From UBA5734 sp964528645 (GTDB lineage: Bacteria; Bacillota; Clostridia; Saccharofermentanales; UBA5734): DNA of 64,000 bases. The position numbers and the translations under genes were made by a program. The notes under the pieces are model-generated. The model made no database searches, had not been told where the DNA came from, and saw only the letters and a list, made by a program, of their open reading frames with translations. Positions 25,308 through 34,191 of this stretch are shown here, piece by piece (position 1 is the first letter of the stretch; each line of letters begins with the position of its first letter). Location of the stretch: NCBI GenBank assembly GCA_964528645.1, contig CAZGSR010000003.1:29616-93615 (forward strand). Reading direction: 5' to 3'.

Positions 25308-27878
25308 TCAGATGACACCGCGCTGGTAATGGCCGGTGGTGAGGCGTGTGTCCAGCCGGTCGGCGATTTGCTGGGCCAGAGCCAGAAAATCAGAGATGGC
25401 CTTCTTCCCTGCTGCCGGTGAAGCTGACAGCAGTTGTCGCGCTGACTCGATCAGAGCACGCCGCTCGGACGGGATTTCATCGATGAAATAGAGACGCGAA
25501 CGCCAGGACTGTGATGGGCCGAGGGCGGCTTGAAGGGTGGTGAATTCGTCGGGCACAGCGAGCAGGTCGCTACCCAGCAGGTCGGCTTGACAGGTCCGCG
25601 GGTGCGGAAGCACCAGGAAACGGGCGCCTTTGCGGTCGGTCAGCCATTCAGGCTGGCCATCATCGGGCTGGCTGGAACGAACGCAGCGTCGGCACTGTTC
25701 CTGGTTCTTGCCGATCGGGCAATAGGCTGTGCTCATCAGACGCAGGCGGCCATAAAGGGGGCGTTCGATCGTCACGGCAGGGGCATCTGGCAGGGCTGAA
25801 AAGTCAGACAAGATTTCGGTCAGCTGGTCGATGTTGAGTTCCAGTGATGGGCTGAGGGTCGTTGCTCCACGGTCTGCCGCCTCTATTAGGGCCGGTGTAT
25901 TGAACAGATTGGCCGTCGTATCGGCGATCCGGAGACGATTTTCCTGTTTCGGATCCCAATAGGCTGGCCACGCGGTGCAGACACCTGCGATCGGCCACTG
26001 GGCAGCTGCGGCGAGCAAGTCGGGCAAGACTGTGGCCTGTTGGCCCGTGACCAGGGGCGGCCAATGGACGACGATCCGGGCGTTGGGTTCTTTTGTGTGA
26101 ATGGCTGCGGCAATTGATGCGATGCGTGCATTGTCCAGTGCGAGCAGCGGCAGGATGTAGACATCGGCGCCACAGGCGATCTCTGTTTCGTGCTCAGGCA
26201 GCTGGTGGAAAAACGCTGAAATCTCGGGCTCACCCGTGCTTTTATCGGAAACCACGGCGCTTGCAGGAGCTGATTCAGGCTTGGGTGGCTGAGTTCTGGC
26301 CGGAGACGGCTCTATCACCGGTTGTTTTCGACGGGCTGCTTGAGCCAGCTGGTCACCAAGCTGGGCGAGGGCCTCGCGTCGTAATTGGTTGAGCTGGCTG
26401 ATGGTCAGATGAATGGGGTCGGCGAGGGTGATCTCGGCGACCCGGAAAGCAGTGCCGCCGGTTTTCTTCAACTGTTGTTCGGCCCGGTCCGGCTGTAAAG
26501 GCTGGACGGCTGGGTCAGGGGAATATGGGATGGTGGCTGAGCAGCCGGCAAATGGTCCGGAAATAACTGCGGCTTCAAGAGATTGGGCGGTGAGCATCAG
26601 GCGGATGGCAGTTTTGCGGCTGTCAGCCTGCAGCGCCTGTTGTTCGGCTCGATGGTCGCTCATGCGGTAGACCAGATCACCGCGCTGCAGGTTGCGCAGC
26701 ACATCAGGGTGGAAACCCTTGATGAGCAGGCCGTCTGGACTGGACTGGCAGGATCCGATCGGGGCACTGGCGATGGCCTGTTCAGCGGCCGGTGGCTGTG
26801 GACGGCGCACAGACAGGATGTCACCGGCAGCAAGCGGCAACGGGTGGATGGACTGGAGCCAAAGCTGCCCTTTTCCGGCCTCGATCCGGCTGATTGTGCC
26901 AGCCAGGACGCCGTGGCTGCCCGGCAATCCATGGACCATCAGGTTTTGGTAGGTGTGACCGCGCCAATAATTGGTTGTAAACGAGCCGTCGCGGTTGAAA
27001 GCCTGGAGCAGCCGATCCTGGAGCGTTGCGATTTCAGAAGGCCAACGTTCGTTGATATCGTGTGCAGTCAGGCCTTCTGCCAGGAGTTGTACATAGCGAT
27101 CGAGCGCCAGGCGATAGGTGCCCACTGCCTGACCGACATATGCCGGACTGCGCATCCGGCCTTCGATTTTCAGTGAATCGACACCGGATTGGACCAATTC
27201 TGGCAGATGAAGCAATAAGGCTTGGTCTTTGGGGCTATACAGGGCGCCAGACTCGCGGCCAAGCTGGTAATCGAGGCGGCAGGGCTGCGCACAGGCGCCG
27301 CGATTGCCGCTGCGACCGCCGATCAGGCTGCTCATCAGGCACTGGCCGGAAAAGCAGATGCAGAGCGCGCCGTGGATGAAGACCTCGGTTTCGAGACCTT
27401 TCTGGCGGGCCATCGCTGCCAGTTCGGCGATTTCCCGGCCACTCAGCTCGCGCGGCAACACGATGCGCTCGAGGCCCAGATCCAAGGCCAAGTCCATGTC
27501 ACTGGAGCGGGCCAGAGTCATCTGGGTGCTGCCATGCAGTGGGATATCGGGAAGTTGACGCTGCAATTCCCGGATCAGGCCTGGATCCTGGACGATGATC
27601 GCATCGATACCGGTTGCGGCGGCTTCACGGGCCAGGTCGAGGGCGGCAGGCAGTTCATCGTTGCGGAGCAAGGTGTTGAGTGCGAGGTAGCCGCGGGCAG
27701 AATGTTCATGCAAAAAGCGGATTGCAGCGGGCAGTTGTTCCAGGGTCAAGTTTTTTGCCGCACTCCGGGCGCTGAAACGGTCGAGACCAAAATAGACGGC
27801 ATCGGCGCCATTTTTGACCGCGACTTCCAGGGCCTCAAGGCTACCGGCTGGCGCTAAAAGTTCGGGTAAGGGAATCAA
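25308..27878 (-). CDS. U32 family peptidase-like protein with DUF3656 region
   Basis: Protein of 856 residues. It begins PLPELLAPAGSLEALEVAVKNGADAVYFG, the U32 TIM-barrel start. The signature E-x-F-I-H-G-A-L-C-x4-G-x-C lies near residues 165-190, followed by GNRGACAQPCR; these cysteines bind an iron-sulphur cluster in related RNA hydroxylases. The length and the central region fit the U32/DUF3656 subgroup that includes E. coli RlhA, which hydroxylates C2501 of 23S rRNA. Whether this protein modifies rRNA or tRNA is not shown by sequence. It overlaps zapA by 4 bp and ends at TGATG with the dut frame. Confidence 0.88.
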   Translation of the reverse strand: MIPLPELLAPAGSLEALEVAVKNGADAVYFGLDRFSARSAAKNLTLEQLPAAIRFLHEHSARGYLALNTLLRNDELPAALDLAREAAATGIDAIIVQDPGLIRELQRQLPDIPLHGSTQMTLARSSDMDLALDLGLERIVLPRELSGREIAELAAMARQKGLETEVFIHGALCICFSGQCLMSSLIGGRSGNRGACAQPCRLDYQLGRESGALYSPKDQALLLHLPELVQSGVDSLKIEGRMRSPAYVGQAVGTYRLALDRYVQLLAEGLTAHDINERWPSEIATLQDRLLQAFNRDGSFTTNYWRGHTYQNLMVHGLPGSHGVLAGTISRIEAGKGQLWLQSIHPLPLAAGDILSVRRPQPPAAEQAIASAPIGSCQSSPDGLLIKGFHPDVLRNLQRGDLVYRMSDHRAEQQALQADSRKTAIRLMLTAQSLEAAVISGPFAGCSATIPYSPDPAVQPLQPDRAEQQLKKTGGTAFRVAEITLADPIHLTISQLNQLRREALAQLGDQLAQAARRKQPVIEPSPARTQPPKPESAPASAVVSDKSTGEPEISAFFHQLPEHETEIACGADVYILPLLALDNARIASIAAAIHTKEPNARIVVHWPPLVTGQQATVLPDLLAAAAQWPIAGVCTAWPAYWDPKQENRLRIADTTANLFNTPALIEAADRGATTLSPSLELNIDQLTEILSDFSALPDAPAVTIERPLYGRLRLMSTAYCPIGKNQEQCRRCVRSSQPDDGQPEWLTDRKGARFLVLPHPRTCQADLLGSDLLAVPDEFTTLQAALGPSQSWRSRLYFIDEIPSERRALIESARQLLSASPAAGKKAISDFLALAQQIADRLDTRLTTGHYQRGVI

Positions 27879-28495
27879 ATGTAGTCCTCCAGTCTGGACT
27901 GCTGGTAGCCTGCCAGGGTCAGAGGCAAATGTACAAAGTGAGCGCCTTCAGACTCGGACTCGGAGTCCGGGGCGGGTTCGGAGTTCGGGATGGGCTCGGG
28001 CTGGGAGACCGGGCCAGGTTCGGGTTCGTCATCCACGTGGTCTGTTTCGTCGTCATTCAGTTTGGCTGGTGCATCCACTTTTTCTTGCGCTTCAGCGTCA
28101 GCCAGAATCTGTTCGAAGCGTTTTTCATATTCGGCGATCAAACGCTGCATGTGCAGTTGGTCCTTGCGCATGTCCCAGTTTTGCTCCCGGATGCGGTCGA
28201 GCTCGGTTTTGAGTTGCTGCGACTGCTGGGTCAGGGAATCCTTTTCCTTTTGCAGGCTTTCGCTCTGGCGCCGAAATTTGTTGACCTCGTCCATGGCGTT
28301 GACGAGTGCCAGAATGGTGGCCATGGATTGGCTGAGATGCGGGCTGGCCAAAAGAACCTGGCGGATCATTTCGTCTGCCTGGGCAGCCATTTTGCGGATA
28401 TGGGTCTCGTCCTCGGTGGCGGCCAACTGGTAAGCAACGCCGGCTATCCGGACGTTGACGCGTTTGACTGTATCTGGCACGGGTGTTTTCTCCAA
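27875..28495 (-). CDS. zapA: ZapA-like cell division protein with acidic C-terminal extension
   Basis: Protein of 206 residues. Residues 8-100 match ZapA: KRVNVRIAGVAYQLAATEDE, IRKMAAQADEMIRQVL and ATILALVNAMDE. These promote FtsZ bundling at the division site. A long coiled coil follows (about 75-140). Then comes an acidic, Pro/Ser/Glu-rich stretch (EPEPGPVSQPEPIPNSEPAP) absent from the usual 85-100 residue proteins. It is the first gene of the operon with U32 and dut. Confidence 0.85.
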   Translation of the reverse strand: MEKTPVPDTVKRVNVRIAGVAYQLAATEDETHIRKMAAQADEMIRQVLLASPHLSQSMATILALVNAMDEVNKFRRQSESLQKEKDSLTQQSQQLKTELDRIREQNWDMRKDQLHMQRLIAEYEKRFEQILADAEAQEKVDAPAKLNDDETDHVDDEPEPGPVSQPEPIPNSEPAPDSESESEGAHFVHLPLTLAGYQQSRLEDYI

Positions 28496-28574
28496 AAAAA
28501 TGATGGGCGCACAGGCGCGCGATAAGCCGGGGCATGCTGGATCGGCTGGAAAAAGATCAACCGCAACCCTGTCC

Positions 28575-28603
28575 AGTATAATTCACACCGGCGCAGACGG
28601 CAA
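28575..28603 (-). promoter_or_regulatory. Predicted promoter of the zapA-U32-dut operon
   Basis: On the minus strand TTGCCG (28598-28603) and TATACT (28575-28580) are spaced by 17 bp, about 80 bp before the zapA start. The -35 abuts the T-run of the pckG terminator. Confidence 0.6.
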
Positions 28604-28642
28604 CAGAAAACCAGCCTGCTTCGCTTGGGCAAAGCAGGCTGG
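28603..28642 (-). terminator. Rho-independent terminator of pckG
   Basis: On the minus strand, about 95 bp after the pckG stop, a stem CCAGCCTGCTT / AAGCAGGCTGG with a short loop is followed by TTTTCTGTT. It insulates zapA from pckG. Confidence 0.8.
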
Positions 28643-28737
28643 CGTGTCTTAAAAGGTCAGGGATGATTCAAAGCGACCAGGAACTGGCTGGGGCTGAGGC
28701 TGGCTCGGCTGGAAGCACGAGCTTACGGCTCATCACC

Positions 28738-30537
28738 TCAGGCCATTGCGTTGAGGCGCTGTTCGAGGGCGTCGAGCTGGTGGGCCAGTTCGACCGGCAG
28801 CTTCTCACCGTAGGAGGTGTAGTGGGCGCGGATCGATTCGACCTCGGCCAGCCATTCGTCTTTGCTGACCTTGAGCAGCTCGGCCATGTCGGCGGCGCTG
28901 ACGTCGAGGCCGTTGGTGTCGATGGCAGACTCGGTCGGCATGTAGCCGATGGCGGTCTTGACGGCTTCACCTTTGCCGGAGACGCGCTCAACGACCCACT
29001 TGAGGACGCGGCTGTTTTCGCCGAAACCAGGCCAGAGCCATTTGCCGTTCTCGTCCTTGCGGAACCAGTTGACGTAGAAGATCTTGGGCAGTTTGTCTTC
29101 GGTCGACTTGGAGCCGACGTCGATCCAGTGCTGGAGATAGTCGCAGACATGATAGCCACAGAAGGGCAGCATGGCAAACGGATCGCGGCGGACCTGGCCG
29201 ATCTTGTCGGAGATGGCAGCAGCGGTGATTTCCGAGCCCATGATCGAGCCGAGGAAGACACCATGGTTCCAGTCAAAGCTCTCGTGGACCAGCGGAATGG
29301 TGGATTTGCGGCGGCCACCGACGAGGATCGCGGAGATCGGCACACCGGCCGGATCTTCCCACTCGGGGGCGATGACCGGGCACTGCTTGGCCGGGGCGGT
29401 GAAACGGGCATTGGGATGGGCAGCCGGTTCGCCGGAAGCCTTGGACCAGTCGCGGCCCTTCCAGTCGATCAGGTGCTCCGGAGCATCGCTGCCGATGCCT
29501 TCCCACCACACATCGCCATCGTCAGTCAGGCCGACATTGGTGAAGATGGTGTTCTTGTCGATGCTGCGCATGGCGTTGAAGTTGGAGTCATCGGAGGTAC
29601 CCGGTGCAACACCGAAGAAGCCGGCTTCCGGATTGATCGCATAGAGGCGGCCGTCAGCGCCGTATTTCATCCAGGCGATGTCGTCACCGATGGTTTCGAC
29701 TTTCCAGCCGGGGATGGTCGGGATCAGCATGGCCAGGTTGGTCTTGCCGCAGGCGCTCGGGAAAGCACCGGCGATGTATTTGACGTCGCCTTCGGGGCTG
29801 GTCAGGCGCAGGATCAGCATGTGCTCGGCGAGCCAGCCTTCGTCACGAGCCTGGACGGAAGCGATGCGCAGGGCAAAGCACTTCTTGCCGAGCAGGGCGT
29901 TGCCGCCGTAACCGGAGCCATAGGACCAGATCAGGCGTTCTTCCGGGAAGTGGCTGATGTATTTCTGATCGATCGGGGCACAGGGCCAGGAGACGTCCTG
30001 CTGGCCTTCAGCCAGAGGAGCGCCGATTGAGTGCAGGCAAGGTACGAATTCGCCGTCAGTGCCGAGGGTGTCGAGGACAGCCTGGCCGATGCGGGTCATG
30101 ATGCGCATGTTGACAACAACGTAGGGGCTGTCGGTGATTTCGACGCCGATTTTGGAAATCGGGGAGCCGATCGGGCCCATCGAGAAGGGGATGACATAGA
30201 GGGTACGGCCCTTCATGCAGCCATTGTAGAGGCCTTTCATCGTTTCCTTGAGCTCGGACGGATCGATCCAGTTGTTGGTCGGACCGGCATCTTCCTGCTT
30301 GACAGAGGCGATGTAAGTGCGGTTTTCGACACGGGCAACGTCGGATGCATCACTGCGGAACAGGTAGCAGCCAGGGCGTTTGTCCTGGTTGAGCAGGGTC
30401 GCTGCACCGGTTTCGACCATCAGGTCTAAAAGGCGCTGGTTCTCTTCCTCAGATCCGTCGCACCAGTAGATCGAGTCCGGTTGAGTCATTTTTGCAACTT
30501 CGTCAACCCATGCTTGCAATTTGGCGTGTTTGTTCAT
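28738..30537 (-). CDS. pckG: Phosphoenolpyruvate carboxykinase (GTP)
   Basis: About 599 residues, right for the GTP-dependent class. The P-loop is [16 protein letters not shown] with the reactive Cys. Other conserved stretches are RIGWGSGYGGN-like [30 protein letters not shown] and [24 protein letters not shown]. It interconverts oxaloacetate + GTP with PEP + GDP + CO2, for gluconeogenesis or fermentative anaplerosis. The start at 30537 ([11 protein letters not shown]) has AAGGAG 6 bp upstream. The gene stands alone between a promoter and a terminator. Confidence 0.96.
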   Translation of the reverse strand: MNKHAKLQAWVDEVAKMTQPDSIYWCDGSEEENQRLLDLMVETGAATLLNQDKRPGCYLFRSDASDVARVENRTYIASVKQEDAGPTNNWIDPSELKETMKGLYNGCMKGRTLYVIPFSMGPIGSPISKIGVEITDSPYVVVNMRIMTRIGQAVLDTLGTDGEFVPCLHSIGAPLAEGQQDVSWPCAPIDQKYISHFPEERLIWSYGSGYGGNALLGKKCFALRIASVQARDEGWLAEHMLILRLTSPEGDVKYIAGAFPSACGKTNLAMLIPTIPGWKVETIGDDIAWMKYGADGRLYAINPEAGFFGVAPGTSDDSNFNAMRSIDKNTIFTNVGLTDDGDVWWEGIGSDAPEHLIDWKGRDWSKASGEPAAHPNARFTAPAKQCPVIAPEWEDPAGVPISAILVGGRRKSTIPLVHESFDWNHGVFLGSIMGSEITAAAISDKIGQVRRDPFAMLPFCGYHVCDYLQHWIDVGSKSTEDKLPKIFYVNWFRKDENGKWLWPGFGENSRVLKWVVERVSGKGEAVKTAIGYMPTESAIDTNGLDVSAADMAELLKVSKDEWLAEVESIRAHYTSYGEKLPVELAHQLDALEQRLNAMA

Positions 30538-30656
30538 GTCAGGGCTCCTTCCAGAAATAAATTGTTTGCCGTCCCTTCGCAATCGTTTCCGATAAAAAAG
30601 CTCAGGCTGTTCCCTCGCGTCCTGTACATTGTTCCCCCCAAGACGCTATGAAATTA

Positions 30657-30685
30657 ATCGTATCATATGGATTTTGAGAATTCAA
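30657..30685 (-). promoter_or_regulatory. Predicted promoter of pckG
   Basis: On the minus strand TTGAAT (30680-30685), 17 bp, TACGAT (30657-30662). It overlaps the 3' end of rsmA and leaves a leader of about 115 bases before pckG. Confidence 0.5.
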
Positions 30686-31529
30686 TAATTGAATAATAGA
30701 GTTTGGCAAATTGCGTCGGTGTCAACGATTCCGCCCGGATATTCTTTTCAGCGGGCAGATTCCCAATCAGATCGAGCCTTGTGTCCGGCGTGATCACGCC
30801 TTTTCCAGCCGGTGAATAGGCATTGAGATTGTTGTACAGGGTTTTGCGGCGCTGGTGAAAGCAAGTTTGCAGGAATTGGCTGAAACTGGCCAGGTCAGGG
30901 GCCTTGACCAGCTGCTCGCGATGGGGCTTGAGCTGGAGAACGACCGAATCGACATGGGGCTGAGGGTAATAGCTCCCCCTCCCAACCGTCAGAACGCGGC
31001 GCAGGACGCCAAGGCAGGCTGCGATGATACCTACTGGGCTGTAACCTTTGCTGCCGACCGGTGCCATGATCCGTTCCGCAGCTTCTTTTTGCATCATCAG
31101 TGTCAAGCTCTGGCAAATAGGCAATTCGGTCATGATCTTGAGCATCAGGTCGGTGGTGACATAATACGGCAGGTTGGCCACGACTTTCACCGGTCCGGAC
31201 CAGTCGCGGCACAGTTGCCTCAGGTCTTGGGCAAGGGCGTCACCATGGACGAGGGCAACGTTGGCAAAGGGCGCGAGCGTGTGGGACAGCGCGTGCAAAA
31301 TATGGCGGTCGATCTCTATGGCGATGACGCGACCTGCATATTTGGCCAGTTCGACCGTCAGATGACCCAGGCCTGGTCCGATTTCGATCACCAGGTCCTC
31401 GGGAGACAGTTCAGCCAGATCGACAATACGTGAAACGACCCGTTCGTCGACCAGGAAATTCTGGCCAAGGGAGCGGGTCGGCTGGATGTTGAATTGTGTC
31501 AGGAGCGCTTTGGTCTGCGCCAGATTCAT
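30663..31529 (-). CDS. rsmA: 16S rRNA (adenine1518/1519-N6,N6)-dimethyltransferase RsmA (KsgA)
   Basis: About 288 residues. 'SLGQNFLVDERVVSRIVD' and the SAM-binding 'VIEIGPGLGHLTVELA' are hallmarks. The catalytic motif NLPYYVTTDLMLK (NLPY) is intact, followed by MMQKEAAERIMAPVGSKGYS. It dimethylates two adenines in helix 45 of 16S rRNA. The start at 31529 (MNLAQTKALL) has GGAG about 10 bp upstream and lies 13 bp after the G5/3D gene. That neighbour pair (yabE-rnmV-ksgA in Bacillus) is conserved, here without rnmV. Confidence 0.95.
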   Translation of the reverse strand: MNLAQTKALLTQFNIQPTRSLGQNFLVDERVVSRIVDLAELSPEDLVIEIGPGLGHLTVELAKYAGRVIAIEIDRHILHALSHTLAPFANVALVHGDALAQDLRQLCRDWSGPVKVVANLPYYVTTDLMLKIMTELPICQSLTLMMQKEAAERIMAPVGSKGYSPVGIIAACLGVLRRVLTVGRGSYYPQPHVDSVVLQLKPHREQLVKAPDLASFSQFLQTCFHQRRKTLYNNLNAYSPAGKGVITPDTRLDLIGNLPAEKNIRAESLTPTQFAKLYYSIIEFSKSI

Positions 31530-31542
31530 CAGGACAGGCTCC

Positions 31543-32859
31543 TCAGGGGAAAGATAGGATATACGCCGTGCGGTTGGCAGTGGGCAAGGCCTTGCCATTC
31601 AGGGTCTCACCTGGATTATAGCAGACATCGAGCAGCTCATGGTTGCTGTGAACGCCATGCAGATCAGCAATAACCCCCAGGCCATAGCCCTCTATAAAAA
31701 CGATCGTCCCCATAGGTAGTGTTGGGTAGACCTTGCCATCGATGCGTTTGCCGTAGGTGGCAACCAATCCGCGCTGGGCTGGCACACCGGATGCGGTGTT
31801 GTGATTGATCGCCGGTGTGTGATCGCCCATATGCACGCAGACCTCGAGACCATCGTAGCTGGTGATCCGGCGTTTGCTGACGGATTCGTAGGCAAAGGTC
31901 TTGCCATCGACGGTGATCGTGCCATCACCATTGTCACTGAACGTCTCGTAATTCTGGCGGCCATTTTCTTTGAGCAGCGACTTGATCTGGTCAAAACTGT
32001 TGAGCACAGTCGACCCGACCCGGCGCCGGTCGATTGGCTTGATGGCGACCTTGGTGCCGCGGCTGATCACTTCCTGGACAGGATCCTTGATGATCTCAGA
32101 TCCTATCTGCTCGCGGCTGATGAAGACCCCGTCTTCATAGATCTCTTCGAAAATCAGGTCGCGCTGGCCTTTTTCACCTGGGGTGGTCACCTCAGTTTTG
32201 CCGACCTCCAGGTTCGGATTGTCAACATAGACCTTGCTGTAGGGGATCTCTTCGGTGATCAGGTACTCGCGCTTATCGACGGCGATGTAGACCAGTGTGT
32301 CATCAGCGGGTTGTTCCACCCGGCTGCCATCGGACAAGTCGATGTCGTCATAGCCCGATCGTGACAGCAAATCGATATCGGTCAGTGGTTCGCTGACGGC
32401 TTCGACTGCCAGGCCACTCCACATCAGGGTAAATTCAGAACGGCGCGTGATCGATAATTCATAAGCTTGACCTGGTTCGAGCGGAAGATCGGCCGGCAGG
32501 CTCATCAGGTCATGGTCACCGATCTGGATCTGGGCCTCATCGACTGCATCCATCAGACGGCTGGCATAGGTCATCTGTTCGACCCTGCCCTCCGGCTGCA
32601 AAATGGTGACCTGACTGGGGATTTTGCTGAAATCAAGCAAGACCGTCTGTTCGAGATGGGGAATCAGCAGGGTCGCCCACAACATCAGGGCCATCACAAG
32701 CAAGAGCAACAAGCGAAAGGCTGTCCGGCTGGTCCTCAGATCCATGATCCGGGCCAGGGGGACTGCAGCAAGTCGGCGAGTCTGTGCCATCACGGCTGGC
32801 AGGAGACCAGTTAAAAAGGCTGGCCCTTCGGGGTGTGATCGTCTTTTCATGTCATGCAT
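31543..32859 (-). CDS. G5 and 3D domain cell-wall protein (YabE/Rpf2-like)
   Basis: About 438 residues. A membrane segment lies near residues 45-65. It is followed by a DUF348-like region and a G5 domain (TEEIPYSKVYVDNPNLEVGK ... GQRDLIFEEIYEDG). The C-terminal 3D domain (MGTIVFIEGYGLGVIADLHG, ELLDVCYNP) belongs to the double-psi barrel lytic group. The first of the three Asp residues that name the domain is not obvious here. The family is linked to peptidoglycan turnover. I chose the start at 32859 (GAGGA 7 bp upstream); 32850 is an alternative. Confidence 0.85.
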   Translation of the reverse strand: MHDMKRRSHPEGPAFLTGLLPAVMAQTRRLAAVPLARIMDLRTSRTAFRLLLLLVMALMLWATLLIPHLEQTVLLDFSKIPSQVTILQPEGRVEQMTYASRLMDAVDEAQIQIGDHDLMSLPADLPLEPGQAYELSITRRSEFTLMWSGLAVEAVSEPLTDIDLLSRSGYDDIDLSDGSRVEQPADDTLVYIAVDKREYLITEEIPYSKVYVDNPNLEVGKTEVTTPGEKGQRDLIFEEIYEDGVFISREQIGSEIIKDPVQEVISRGTKVAIKPIDRRRVGSTVLNSFDQIKSLLKENGRQNYETFSDNGDGTITVDGKTFAYESVSKRRITSYDGLEVCVHMGDHTPAINHNTASGVPAQRGLVATYGKRIDGKVYPTLPMGTIVFIEGYGLGVIADLHGVHSNHELLDVCYNPGETLNGKALPTANRTAYILSFP

Positions 32860-32948
32860 TATGGCGTCCTCGCTGTTTTTTGTCAATTTTTGCTGTTTTT
32901 TGATAGATAATTTTCCAGCAGCCTTGCAGTGAAATCGATAGCCTGATC

Positions 32949-32957
32949 TGCTAGAAT
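32949..32957 (+). promoter_or_regulatory. Extended -10 seven bases before ATG (leaderless transcript predicted)
   Basis: TGC followed by TAGAAT (32952-32957), then seven bases, then ATG at 32965. No Shine-Dalgarno lies upstream of any of the ATGs at 32956, 32959 and 32965. It has the same arrangement as at 21910-21925. Confidence 0.55.
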
Positions 32958-32964
32958 GATGGTC

Positions 32965-34191
32965 ATGAAGAAGCATGAATCTCAGATCCTGCCCCGTGAG
33001 TTGTCCCAACAAAAAAGCAGGTCCAAGAGCAGGCGCAAGATCCACTGGCTGGTGCGGCTGCTGGTGGCCCTGGTCCTGGTCAGCCTTGCAGCCTTGTCGT
33101 TACTGGCCTACTGGTCGACGTTCAATCTCGTGACCCTCTCCCTGCCCACACGGGTCTATCAGGCGAGCCGCCAGGCATCGATTGATTACCAGGTGGTCTC
33201 GATGGCACCGGGATCAGCAGGCGAATCGCTTGCTGGCGAAGGCCAAGTCTATGTCAGCGCCTTGGCTCAGGCCGTGCGCCCGGTCTTCCGATATTCCTTT
33301 GCAGCTGATTCTTCGCAATCCGTGACCGTTTCTTCGCAAATCCTGGCCACGTTGCGCATCTGGGCTACGAAGGGCCAGGACCAGCTGTTATTTGAAGACA
33401 GCCAGATCATGGCTGCTCCGGAAGTCATGACCCTGGATGCAGCCGAGTACCAGATCGAACGCATGGCTGACATTCCCCTGCAGGATTTCAAGAACCAGTT
33501 CCAGGCATTTGCCAGTCAGACGCCCCTCGAGATCCGAGGCGAACTGGTCATCAGTCTGTTAGCCAAGACGGAATCCCTCCTGCCATCCGGCATCGTTACC
33601 CTGATCGACCAGCCTTCCCTGATCCTGCCTTTGACGAATGACACCTTCTCGATCACTGAAAAGGTGGATCTCCGGCCTGAAACAGTCTGGCGCCTGCTGC
33701 CCTATCAGATTGTCCTCCAAATCTTCCATCCGGCTGTTTTTCCGGCAGCTGCTGTCCTGTTCCTGGCTGGCCTGGTGCTCTGGCTACGCCTGACCCAGAG
33801 CCGGCGCAAAGATCCCTTTGAGACAAAGCTGGCTTGGATGAAGCGCCAGTGCCGGGGTCGCCTGATGATGATTTCGGACAAGGCCTGGGAACCGGAATGG
33901 TGCATCACAATCCAGGATTTCAAGACCATGGTGCGGACGGCCAGGAAACTCAAACACCCGGTCTTTTGTCATGTCGATCGCCAGGGGCCCTTCCCTGTCG
34001 CTTATTTCTATGTCTACTATGGTGAAAACAATTATTGCCTGACCTTCCGGCCGGAAGGTGTATCTGAGACATCTTCAGACGACGATTTCGAGTTGCCTGA
34101 AAACAGGCAGTTGCCACCAATCCCGACTTTGCCAGAGATGCCTCAGCCTGTTGAAGATCCAGCTGGTGAGCCCCCGGCGGATCCGGCTTAG
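32965..34191 (+). CDS. Bitopic membrane protein of unknown function
   Basis: About 408 residues. A basic N-terminus (SQQKSRSKSRRKIHW) precedes a membrane helix at about 25-47. Then comes an extracytoplasmic domain of about 190 residues rich in beta-strand patterns, and a second helix near 255-275. A cytoplasmic domain follows (KDPFETKLAWMKRQCRGRL...), ending in an acidic, Pro-rich tail. I do not recognise the family. ATGs at 32956, 32959 and 32965 are in frame; the last fits a leaderless start. Its stop overlaps the stop of the convergent gene (34188-34191). Confidence 0.7.
   Translation: MKKHESQILPRELSQQKSRSKSRRKIHWLVRLLVALVLVSLAALSLLAYWSTFNLVTLSLPTRVYQASRQASIDYQVVSMAPGSAGESLAGEGQVYVSALAQAVRPVFRYSFAADSSQSVTVSSQILATLRIWATKGQDQLLFEDSQIMAAPEVMTLDAAEYQIERMADIPLQDFKNQFQAFASQTPLEIRGELVISLLAKTESLLPSGIVTLIDQPSLILPLTNDTFSITEKVDLRPETVWRLLPYQIVLQIFHPAVFPAAAVLFLAGLVLWLRLTQSRRKDPFETKLAWMKRQCRGRLMMISDKAWEPEWCITIQDFKTMVRTARKLKHPVFCHVDRQGPFPVAYFYVYYGENNYCLTFRPEGVSETSSDDDFELPENRQLPPIPTLPEMPQPVEDPAGEPPADPA

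Noticed and set aside
28668..29411. 247-codon second frame on the minus strand inside pckG
   Set aside because: It has a Ser/Arg/Pro-rich translation typical of a shifted frame within a GC-rich gene.
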